Shown: positions 16,080 to 21,126 of the stretch, one piece after another
Position numbering within the stretch: position 1 is the first letter of the stretch
How the letters are laid out: each line of letters begins with the position of its first letter
Assembly: GCA_900618065.1 (NCBI GenBank)
Contig: UYIL01000001.1
Coordinates: 1 to 21,126 of the forward strand
Length of the DNA stretch: 21,126 nt
From: Streptococcus thermophilus
Lineage (GTDB): Bacteria; Actinomycetota; Actinomycetes; Mycobacteriales; Mycobacteriaceae
Reading direction: 5' to 3'
Made by a program: the position numbers and the translations under genes
Notes under the pieces: generated by a model
Seen by the model: only the letters and a program-made list of their open reading frames with translations
Database searches by the model: none
Told to the model about the DNA's origin: nothing

Positions 16080-16090
16080 CGGTCCGCTAT
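16080..16090 (+). repeat. Left copy of an 11-bp direct repeat flanking the ars genes
   Basis: CGGTCCGCTAT occurs here and again at 18192-18202, just outside arsR on one side and arsC on the other. The right copy overlaps the 3' end of the DUF488 gene. It may be a duplication left by insertion of the ars cassette, or chance. The rest of 16014-16123 shows no gene. Confidence 0.4.
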
Positions 16091-16123
16091 GCGATCGGCG
16101 GGAATGTAGCGCCCACGCGTAAA

Positions 16124-16158
16124 ACCCTAGGAACTCCGCAGTGCGGAGTCCCTAGGGT
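16124..16158. terminator. 35-bp near-perfect palindrome downstream of arsR, probable terminator or repeat element
   Basis: Two 17-base arms with one mismatch surround a central G. The core ACTCCGCAGTGCGGAGT occurs again at 18688-18704. It sits 39 bp past the arsR stop and upstream of the 14667-15965 gene, so it could stop transcription from arsR. There is no long T-run on either side. Its recurrence suggests an interspersed palindromic element. Confidence 0.5.
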
Positions 16159-16197
16159 CGTGGTGGCCGGCGTGGATGTGGTCGTTCGGATGGCTGG

Positions 16198-16548
16198 CTA
16201 GTCCATCTGCAGGACGGTGCGGAGCTCGGCGAAGGGCCCGGGGAGAACTTGGTGCGTGACTGTGCGGCCCTGCCGGGTTTTGGTAAGCAAGCCGGCGTCG
16301 GTGAGCTTCTTCAGGTGGTGGGAGACTGTGGGTTGGCTCAGGCCGGACTGTGCGGCGAGCTCGGAGACGCTGATGGGCCCGCAGCCGTCTTCGGCGAGTT
16401 GGGAGAGCAGCCGCAGGCGGGCGGGGTCGGCCAGAACTTTGAAGAGCTGGGCGTAGCGGTCGGCATCTACGTGGGTGAGCAACCCGGCGCTCAGGGAGCA
16501 GCAGGTGGATGTTGTCGGAGGGGTATTCGGGGCGGCCATGATCCCCAC
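16198..16548 (-). CDS. arsR: ArsR-family arsenic-responsive repressor
   Basis: Encodes up to 116 aa. The winged helix-turn-helix is clear: LADPARLRLLSQLAED, then SVSELAAQSGLSQPTVSHHL and KKLTDAGLLTKTRQGRTVTH. Cysteines at 16, 17 (STCCSL) and 56 (EDGCGP) match the Cys15-Cys16-Cys55 As(III) site established for the Corynebacterium glutamicum ArsR, and differ from the CxC-in-helix site of the E. coli protein. Arsenite binding would release it from the arsR/acr3 intergenic region, inducing both sides. GTG 16548 and ATG 16539 are both possible starts; neither has a well-placed Shine-Dalgarno sequence. Confidence 0.92.
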   Translation of the reverse strand: MGIMAAPNTPPTTSTCCSLSAGLLTHVDADRYAQLFKVLADPARLRLLSQLAEDGCGPISVSELAAQSGLSQPTVSHHLKKLTDAGLLTKTRQGRTVTHQVLPGPFAELRTVLQMD

Positions 16549-16550
16549 TA

Positions 16551-16607
16551 TTTCATATTGACAGGCATCGATAACAGTCTTAATGTTTCATATTGATAGT
16601 CGTCGAT
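16551..16607. promoter_or_regulatory. Two direct operator-like repeats in the arsR/acr3 intergenic region
   Basis: A 22-bp sequence starting TTTCATATTGA and ending TCGAT occurs at 16551-16572 and 16586-16607, differing at 3 positions. The copies are 35 bp apart in the same orientation. One overlaps the acr3 -35 box, the other begins at the -10 box. This placement is what an ArsR operator pair would need to block acr3 transcription. Confidence 0.7.
16558..16586 (+). promoter_or_regulatory. acr3-arsC promoter
   Basis: TTGACA (16558-16563) and TAATGT (16581-16586) are separated by 17 bp, near-ideal for a housekeeping sigma factor. Transcription would start near 16593, giving a ~30-base leader with AAAGGTG (16611-16617) before the acr3 ATG at 16622. 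Confidence 0.75.
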
Positions 16608-16621
16608 ACGAAAGGTGATCT

Positions 16622-17743
16622 ATGTCTGAGCCGGTCGCGGCGCAGGAACCCGCCCGCATGTCATTCCTCGACCGATTCCTGCCGGTCTGGATCATCCTGG
16701 CGATGGCGTTGGGGCTCGGGCTTGGCAATTGGCTTCCAGGTTTGAGTGGAGCCTTGCAAAGCATGGAAGTCGGTGGAATATCGCTTCCGATCGCGCTGGG
16801 CCTGCTGGTGATGATGTACCCGCCGTTGGCCAAGGTGCGGTACGACAAGACGAAGGAGATCGCCACCGATAAACGGTTGATGGCGGTCTCCATCGTCCTC
16901 AACTGGGTCGTCGGACCTGCGGTCATGTTCGCCCTCGCGTGGATCTTCCTGCCCGATGAGCCCGCACTTCGCACCGGTTTGATCATCGTGGGTCTTGCCC
17001 GATGCATTGCCATGGTGCTTGTGTGGTCGGATCTTTCGTGTGCTGACCGTGAAGCCACTGCGGTGCTGGTAGCGATGAACTCGGTCTTCCAGGTACTGAT
17101 GTTCGGCGTGTTGGGGTGGTTCTACCTGCAGATCCTGCCTGCATGGCTGGGGCTGTCCACCACGTCCGCGAGCTTTTCGTTTTGGGCTATTGTGTCCTCG
17201 GTCTTGGTTTTCTTAGGCATTCCGCTGCTCGCAGGTGTTCTGTCGCGGATCATTGGGGAGAAGGTGAAGGGGCGCGACTGGTATGAGGAAAAGTTCCTCC
17301 CAGCGATCTCTCCGCTCGCGTTGGTCGGCTTGCTTTACACCATCGTGCTGCTGTTTTCCCTCCAAGGGGAGCAAATCATGTCCCGACCGTGGACGGTGGC
17401 GCGGGTGGCCGTGCCGTTGCTGATCTACTTCGTCGGCATGTTCTTCATCGGGCTTGTCGTGTCCAAGGCATCTGGGATGGGGTACGCGCAATCTGCCTCC
17501 GTGGCATTTACTGCCGCAGGTAACAACTTTGAACTGGCCATTGCTGTGTCGATTGGAACCTTCGGCGCCGAGTCCGCGCAGGCGCTCGCGGGTACGATCG
17601 GGCCGCTGATCGAAATCCCAGTCTTGGTGGGCCTCGTCTACGTCATGCGGGGCATCGGACCGAAGCTCTTCCCCGGTGACCCGACTCTTCCCGAGCGGCA
17701 GGAGTCGCCCGCGCGTGCATCGGCAGCGAGTTCACCGGTATAG
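16622..17743 (+). CDS. acr3: Acr3-type arsenite efflux permease
   Basis: Encodes 373 aa with about ten TM segments, in the cytoplasmic membrane; exports As(III) using the proton gradient. The two residues established as essential in Acr3 are in place: Cys128 in GLARCIAMVLVW and Glu304 in AGNNFELAIAVS, at nearly the same numbers as in the C. glutamicum protein (129/305). The N-terminus has a short cytoplasmic stretch before the first helix (FLPVWIILAMALGLGLGNWL). It is transcribed divergently from arsR and followed by arsC after 12 bp, forming an acr3-arsC operon. The start is supported by AAAGGTG. Frame intact. Confidence 0.96.
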   Translation: MSEPVAAQEPARMSFLDRFLPVWIILAMALGLGLGNWLPGLSGALQSMEVGGISLPIALGLLVMMYPPLAKVRYDKTKEIATDKRLMAVSIVLNWVVGPAVMFALAWIFLPDEPALRTGLIIVGLARCIAMVLVWSDLSCADREATAVLVAMNSVFQVLMFGVLGWFYLQILPAWLGLSTTSASFSFWAIVSSVLVFLGIPLLAGVLSRIIGEKVKGRDWYEEKFLPAISPLALVGLLYTIVLLFSLQGEQIMSRPWTVARVAVPLLIYFVGMFFIGLVVSKASGMGYAQSASVAFTAAGNNFELAIAVSIGTFGAESAQALAGTIGPLIEIPVLVGLVYVMRGIGPKLFPGDPTLPERQESPARASAASSPV

Positions 17744-17755
17744 AAAGGATGCATG

Positions 17756-18175
17756 ATGTCACCTACTCCCAAGATCCTGTTCGTCTGTGTCCGCAACGGC
17801 GGGAAATCCCAAATGGCTGCTGCTCTCGCGGAAAAGCACGCGGGGAAGCGGCTTGAAATCCACTCGGCCGGCACCGAACCCGGAACGTCGATCAACGCGG
17901 AATCTGCCGCCTCGCTGGAAGAGGTCGGCGCGGACATGTCCGACGGGCACCCGAAGGCGGTTGACCCGGAGATCCTGCGCACTGCAGACCGTGTTGTGGT
18001 CATCGGTGAGGAAGCGCAGTTGGATCTGCCCGATGATGCCCGCGGGACGATGGAGCGGTGGGTGACGGATGAGCCGTCGACACGCGGAATTGAGGGCATG
18101 GAGCGGATGCGGCTGGTCCGCGACGACATCGACGCGAAGGTGCGTGGGCTGATTGCTGACGTGCTCGGCGAGTGA
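17756..18175 (+). CDS. arsC: Arsenate reductase, single-cysteine LMW-phosphatase fold
   Basis: Encodes 139 aa. The P-loop near the N-terminus reads [15 protein letters not shown] with the catalytic Cys at residue 11; the usual Arg of CX5R is Lys here. No second and third redox Cys are found, so it is not the thioredoxin-linked pI258 type. It fits the C. glutamicum ArsC1/ArsC2 type, in which arsenate is bound to mycothiol and the adduct is reduced with mycoredoxin. A later [20 protein letters not shown] region carries the expected acid loop. The second of two adjacent ATGs (17753, 17756) is better spaced from AGAAAGGA. It turns As(V) to As(III) for Acr3. A 6-bp stem (TGACGG/CCGTCA) begins at its stop codon. 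Confidence 0.9.
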   Translation: MSPTPKILFVCVRNGGKSQMAAALAEKHAGKRLEIHSAGTEPGTSINAESAASLEEVGADMSDGHPKAVDPEILRTADRVVVIGEEAQLDLPDDARGTMERWVTDEPSTRGIEGMERMRLVRDDIDAKVRGLIADVLGE

Positions 18176-18191
18176 CGGAGCTGCCCGTCAG

Positions 18192-18202
18192 CGGTCCGCT
18201 AT
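18192..18202 (+). repeat. Right copy of the 11-bp direct repeat flanking the ars genes
   Basis: Identical to 16080-16090. It covers the last codons and stop of the DUF488 gene on the other strand, the kind of 3'-end position often used by integrating elements, though no integrase is present here. Confidence 0.4.
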
Positions 18203-18633
18203 AGGTGGATGACTTCCACCCCGGACCATTTCTCCGCCAGGTATTCCGCCGCAACGAGTCGGTGGCATGTGGACGGGTCCGCCTCCGAGCACAGCAGCGC
18301 CGCACGGTCGAACGTCGCCTTGGTGGGCATCTTGCGGTCGTCGAATTGCTTGCGGAGCTTCTCGGCGAACTCGTCGAAAGGCAGACCCTCCTTGCGGTAG
18401 GCGTGCATGAGCTCCTCACTCGGGGCGAGCTCCAAGACGTGCTCGTAGTCGATGCCCGCAATGACATTGAGGAACCACGCGAGGTCGTCCTGTTTGGTGA
18501 AGCCGGCGAGCTGGTTCGTGTTGTGCCGGCGGATGTCCACCACCCGCTTCACGCCGTTGTCGCGCAACAAGTCGAAGAACTCCTCGGCGCTCTTTTTCGA
18601 ATAACCGACAGTGAACAGCTTCATGTCCGACAT
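18199..18633 (-). CDS. DUF488 family protein
   Basis: Encodes 144 aa from ATG 18633. The family pattern is clear: LFTVGYSKKSAEEFFDLL at the N-terminus, VVDIRR in the first third, and near the end a conserved Cys-His-Arg (STCHRLVAAEYLAEKW). The biochemical role of DUF488 is not established; the conserved Asp-x-Arg and CHR suggest a nucleotide- or nucleic-acid-related enzyme. The start is set by TACACT exactly 7 bp upstream (18641-18646). It converges on arsC with 23 bp between the stop codons. Frame intact. Confidence 0.85.
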   Translation of the reverse strand: MSDMKLFTVGYSKKSAEEFFDLLRDNGVKRVVDIRRHNTNQLAGFTKQDDLAWFLNVIAGIDYEHVLELAPSEELMHAYRKEGLPFDEFAEKLRKQFDDRKMPTKATFDRAALLCSEADPSTCHRLVAAEYLAEKWSGVEVIHL

Positions 18634-18640
18634 GGCGCCC

Positions 18641-18646
18641 AGTGTA
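18641..18646 (-). promoter_or_regulatory. -10 box (TACACT) 7 bp from the DUF488 start
   Basis: Minus-strand TACACT, 7-base gap, ATG at 18633, and no Shine-Dalgarno sequence: a leaderless arrangement that favours 18633 over the upstream ATG at 18678. Confidence 0.5.
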
Positions 18647-18685
18647 AGTCCAGCGGCGGGGTTGCGGAGCGGGTGCAAAACCGCA

Positions 18686-18706
18686 GGAACTCCGCAGTGC
18701 GGAGTC
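18686..18706. repeat. Second copy of the palindromic repeat
   Basis: These 21 bases are identical to 16130-16150 and contain the perfect palindrome ACTCCGCAGTGCGGAGT. The upstream bases (AAAACC..AGG) also match the first copy. It lies in the gap between the divergent DUF488 and birA genes, so a terminator role is unlikely for this copy. A dispersed palindromic element or protein-binding site is more likely. Confidence 0.6.
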
Positions 18707-18778
18707 GGCGGAGTGTCTATTGCCGTTGAACTTCCTGGGTGCGGTGGTGATGCTGCGCGCGTTACCTCGATGTCCCGA

Positions 18779-18784
18779 TACTCT
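18779..18784 (+). promoter_or_regulatory. -10 box (TACTCT) 7 bp from the birA start
   Basis: TACTCT, 7-base gap, then ATG at 18792, with no Shine-Dalgarno sequence. Supports a leaderless birA transcript beginning at this ATG. Confidence 0.5.
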
Positions 18785-18791
18785 GGACCCC

Positions 18792-19525
18792 ATGACAGTT
18801 CAGGACATTGCCCGCATTGAATCCGAGGTCGCCGAGCACTGGAGCGAGGTGCGCCACGTGGAGGAGTCCACCTCGACGAACACGGAGCAGCTGGCCACGG
18901 GGGAGCCGGGTCAGGTCCTCATCGCGGACCGGCAGACCGGGGGCAAGGGCCGGCTCGGCCGGGTATGGGAGGCACCTGCGGGGGCGAGCCTGCTCATGTC
19001 GGTCGCGGTGGAGTTGAAAGCATTTCAACGACGTCGGACTCGCATCGCTGGCAACGGGTTTGGCGGTGACAGACGTGATCCCGAACGCCCAGCTCAAGTG
19101 GCCCAATGATGTGCTGCTGAACGGCAAGAAGTTCTGCGGCATCCTCGGTGAGATCGATATGGCGCGAGGACAACACCATGCTCGTCATGGGTTTAGGCGT
19201 CAACATCGCGTGGCGCGCGGAGGACTTGCCCACGGACTGGTCCACCGCCCTCAACCTCGAGGGCATCACTATTGAGTGGGACTCATTTGTCACCGATCTG
19301 CTCCGCGCACTCGGCGAGCGGCTCACCCAGTGGCAGAATCGCGACGCGGCGCTTCTCGACGATTACAGGGCAGTGTCGGCAAGCATCGGCCAACGCGTTC
19401 GCTTGTCGACGGTGCAGGGCGACGTGGAAGGGGTCGTCGACGACGTCGATAAGCATGGCGAAGTAGTCGTGGATGGGGTGAGCTACTCGACTGGCGACGT
19501 GACTCACCTGCGACCCGCCAACTAA
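18792..19525 (+). pseudogene. birA: Biotin-protein ligase BirA (no HTH domain), two frameshifts
   Basis: Joins biotin, via biotinyl-AMP, to the carrier lysine of acetyl-CoA and pyruvate carboxylases in the cytoplasm. The biotin/ATP-binding loop GGKGRLGRVW and the KWPNDVLLNGKKFCGILGEI signature are present, followed by MLVMGLGVNI and a C-terminal SH3-like domain (GQRVRLSTVQGDVEGVVDDV). There is no N-terminal DNA-binding domain, so it would not be a repressor. Two extra bases break the frame: one A in the AAA run near 19018 (removal gives ELKHFNDVGLASLATGLAV) and one base near 19165 (removal gives DMAEDNTMLVMG). Repaired length about 243 aa. As this gene is normally essential and single-copy, sequence error is the likeliest cause. 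Confidence 0.88.
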
Positions 19526-19528
19526 ACT
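19523..19528 (+). promoter_or_regulatory. -10 box (TAAACT) 7 bp from the PH-domain gene start
   Basis: TAAACT begins with the birA stop codon TAA and is 7 bases before the GTG at 19536. The downstream gene could therefore have its own leaderless transcript even though it is adjacent to birA. Confidence 0.45.
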
Positions 19529-19535
19529 CCCTGAC

Positions 19536-19973
19536 GTGTCCAAGATCAAGCTCGGTAGGGGAGAAGTCGTCCTGGCGGACATGGCGCCGCCGATGACGGC
19601 GCTGGTGTTCCCTTTCCTGGAGCTGATCGTGATCACCGCGTTGTCGTGGATGGCCATCGGCTGGATGGACGCCAACGGGGTGGATGCGGCCTTGCGCAAC
19701 GGCGCCGTGGCGGTGTGGGCTGTGCTCGCTCTGTGGCGCTTTGTGCTGCCGCTCGTGCGCTCGCGCCGACAGCGGTTCGTAGTGACCAACAAGCGCGTCG
19801 TCTTCATGGGGCGCGGCCGGACCGAGTCGATCCCGCTGGCGCAGATCCGCGATGCCCGGCGTTACCGGGGAGGCATGAGCATCGGCGTGTTCGGCTACGG
19901 GCAGCCGGTGTACTTCCCCAATGTGGGGCGCTCGAAACGGGTGGAGGAGCTCATCCGCCGGCAGTTGCTCTAG
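19536..19973 (+). CDS. PH-like (bPH2/DUF304) domain membrane protein
   Basis: Encodes 145 aa with a GTG start. Two TM helices (TALVFPFLELIVITALSWMA and AVAVWAVLALWRFVLPLV) precede a bacterial PH-like domain: RRQRFVVTNKRVVFMGRGRT, ESIPLAQIRDARRYRGGMS, then YFPNVGRSKRVEELI. This 2TM-PH arrangement is common in actinobacteria, and the protein often lies between birA and purK in corynebacteria, as here. Its role is unknown; such domains are thought to act at the membrane. The TAG stop and the budA stop on the other strand share the same CTAG. Confidence 0.85.
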   Translation: MSKIKLGRGEVVLADMAPPMTALVFPFLELIVITALSWMAIGWMDANGVDAALRNGAVAVWAVLALWRFVLPLVRSRRQRFVVTNKRVVFMGRGRTESIPLAQIRDARRYRGGMSIGVFGYGQPVYFPNVGRSKRVEELIRRQLL

Positions 19974-20695
19974 CTTTTGATCTCAGTGTCGTGGATTTGC
20001 TTGTCCAGATCCTCAGGCGAGAGGTTGCCGGCGGCGAAATCGGCCGTCAGCGGCAGGTGGAGCTCAATGTCGGTGCCGGGGCAGAGCTCAATTACGGCCT
20101 CGTGAACGGTGTAGTCCAGCACGTGGCCGCCGGTGGTGCGGTCCTCATCGATGAAGTGCACGTGGCAGCCCGGCACGCCGATGCCCTTTGCGTAGCCGGG
20201 GGTGCGGAAGCCGCCGATGATGCCGCAGACGTTTTCAAACCGAATCTCCTTGTCGTCGGCGACGGCCTTTTGCATAGGTGGGTACGGCTTCTCCTGCTTG
20301 GTCACGGTGCGGGTGGTCACGGTGTCGAAGCTGCCGGTGATGCGCACAGCGTGCAGGTAGTTGCCGGAGGGTTGCAGCTCGTCGATGAATGCAGACAATT
20401 CGCTGCGGCGCATCCCCTTCGGCGCGTCGGCGACGATCTTCGGCACGAAGTTGGTCACCTGACCAAACGGGCTTTTTTGGTCTAAGTCGGCGATGGTGGC
20501 GGAGCCGTCGCCACGCAGCTGGTAGCAGGTGCCGTCCAGGATGATCATCTCCCCGTCGAGGGCGTCGAAGGTGCCCAGGCCGAAGTTGCCTTTAGACAGC
20601 ATGTCGCCGATGGCGAGTTCACCGTCGTAAATGCCGTCAAGCAGCGCGGACATGAGAGAGTTCTGGAAAATCGTGTGGCGGCCAATCGTGGTCAT
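19970..20695 (-). CDS. budA: Alpha-acetolactate decarboxylase
   Basis: Encodes 241 aa from ATG 20695. Converts (S)-2-acetolactate to (R)-acetoin plus CO2 in the cytoplasm, diverting pyruvate-derived acetolactate away from valine/leucine synthesis and into neutral overflow products. Zinc ligands are visible as CHVHFID (His178, His180) and GGHVLDY (His191). The early LDGEMIILDGTCYQL holds the conserved Glu, and GIIGGFRTPGYAKGIGVPG is a family signature. An upstream in-frame ATG (20752) exists, but TACCAT lies exactly 7 bp before 20695, favouring the shorter protein, which begins MTTIGRHTIFQNS as in the family. No budB or alsR neighbour is in the window. Frame intact. Confidence 0.93.
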   Translation of the reverse strand: MTTIGRHTIFQNSLMSALLDGIYDGELAIGDMLSKGNFGLGTFDALDGEMIILDGTCYQLRGDGSATIADLDQKSPFGQVTNFVPKIVADAPKGMRRSELSAFIDELQPSGNYLHAVRITGSFDTVTTRTVTKQEKPYPPMQKAVADDKEIRFENVCGIIGGFRTPGYAKGIGVPGCHVHFIDEDRTTGGHVLDYTVHEAVIELCPGTDIELHLPLTADFAAGNLSPEDLDKQIHDTEIKS

Positions 20696-20702
20696 AGGCC
20701 CG

Positions 20703-20708
20703 ATGGTA
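20703..20708 (-). promoter_or_regulatory. -10 box (TACCAT) 7 bp from the budA start
   Basis: Minus-strand TACCAT, 7-base gap, ATG 20695; no Shine-Dalgarno sequence. Decides the budA start. Confidence 0.5.
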
Positions 20709-20758
20709 GCCATGCGAGGCGGTTGGGGGCGAGGGGTGCCGGACTGCGCCATGGAACT

Positions 20759-20872
20759 GCGTAGGGCTCATCCCGAACTGAGTCACCCCTGTCACATAGA
20801 TGGCATTGTGCCCCGCGCGCCAGTTTGTGACTGTTGTGGCGCATGTGACTGAGTTCGGGATGGGTCCTACGC
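20759..20872. repeat. Long imperfect inverted repeat between budA and purK
   Basis: A 28-base arm at 20759-20786 (begins GCGTAGG, contains CATCCCGAACT) is mirrored at 20845-20872 with 4 mismatches. The 58-base middle holds a smaller stem (GCGCCA/TGGCGC). No T-run follows. It lies between the divergent budA and purK promoters, so it is not a normal terminator. It may be a non-autonomous mobile or palindromic repeat element, or a structured regulatory region. Confidence 0.7.
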
Positions 20873-20928
20873 CGCCCTGGGTGGCATACCGAAAGCAGGC
20901 CCAGCGCTCGTCGGGCGGACAGGCTCAC

Positions 20929-20934
20929 TAGAGT
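20929..20934 (+). promoter_or_regulatory. -10 box (TAGAGT) 8 bp from the purK start
   Basis: TAGAGT, 8-base gap, then GTG at 20943. Consistent with a leaderless purK transcript; one base longer than the other cases in this window. Confidence 0.45.
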
Positions 20935-20942
20935 GGACAGAC

Positions 20943-21126
20943 GTGAATGACGCAGCGAACAGAGACCCCCAAGGGATGCCCATTCTCGCCGTGATCGGCG
21001 ATGGCCAGCTTGCCCGCATGATGCACACCGAAGCCATCGAGCTGGGCCTGAAACCCCGGGTGCTGGCCGGCTCCGAGGATGCTTCTGCCGCGCAAGTCTT
21101 CGGCGACGTGGTCGTCGGCGATTACA
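20943..21126 (+). CDS. purK: N5-carboxyaminoimidazole ribonucleotide synthase PurK, 5' part
   Basis: The first 61 codons, cut by the window end. ILAVIGDGQLARMMHTEAIE is the ATP-grasp PurK N-terminus (IGxGQLxRM), followed by LGLKPRVLAGSEDASAAQVF and GDVVVGDY, the typical second strand region. PurK uses ATP and bicarbonate to make N5-CAIR from AIR in purine synthesis; purE usually follows. The start is GTG with a -10 box just upstream and no Shine-Dalgarno sequence. Confidence 0.92.
   Translation, partial: MNDAANRDPQGMPILAVIGDGQLARMMHTEAIELGLKPRVLAGSEDASAAQVFGDVVVGDY

Noticed and set aside
18205..18729. Forward open frame opposite the DUF488 gene
   Set aside because: The reverse frame has the DUF488 signature and a leaderless promoter; the forward frame has neither.

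Overview
The window looks like a chromosomal segment of a Corynebacterium species. The flanks are GC-rich. An arsenic cluster has corynebacterial-type parts: an ArsR with a CC...C metal site, Acr3, and a single-cysteine ArsC of the mycothiol-linked type. birA, a small PH-domain membrane protein and purK lie together. Many start codons sit 7 bp downstream of a TAnnnT -10 box, as expected for leaderless actinobacterial mRNAs. Genus is an inference; species cannot be read from the sequence.

Layout. 1-6.5 kb: a type B carboxylesterase, an acidic unknown protein, a convergent small unknown protein, an MFS transporter overlapping a nucleoside hydrolase gene (ATGA junction), and a two-TM protein with a GQYPPA repeat tail. 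The esterase, transporter, hydrolase and two-TM protein carry single-base frameshifts. 6.46-7.2 kb: gene debris, including a second copy of the last ~58 codons of the nucleoside hydrolase and the tail of an unknown reverse-strand gene. 7.25-10.9 kb: a lower-GC restriction-modification module. An HNH endonuclease converges on, and overlaps, a fused C5-cytosine plus N6-adenine methyltransferase; this suggests an asymmetric type II/IIS specificity. 11.2-13.5 kb: a mutT-like Nudix gene, a complete IS3-type element just upstream of it, the 3' part of an IS256-type transposase, and a 24-codon remnant resembling the end of a UvrD-like helicase gene. 13.6-14.65 kb: an unrecognised two-gene cassette. 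14.67-16.0 kb: a possible nitroreductase-like protein. 16.2-18.2 kb: arsR divergent from acr3-arsC with a readable promoter and two direct operator-like repeats. 18.2-21.1 kb: DUF488, birA (frameshifted), PH-domain protein, budA (acetolactate decarboxylase), a long inverted repeat, and the start of purK.

How it works together. The arsenic genes form a sense-reduce-export unit. The two R-M genes form a self-contained defence unit next to gene fragments and insertion sequences, so 6.5-13.5 kb reads as a plasticity zone. The MFS/nucleoside hydrolase pair suggests uptake and salvage of nucleosides. The frameshifts lie in otherwise well-preserved proteins, including the normally essential birA, and most are at short homopolymers. 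I therefore suspect base-calling errors more than gene decay for most of them, though the debris at 6.46-7.2 kb looks truly degenerate.
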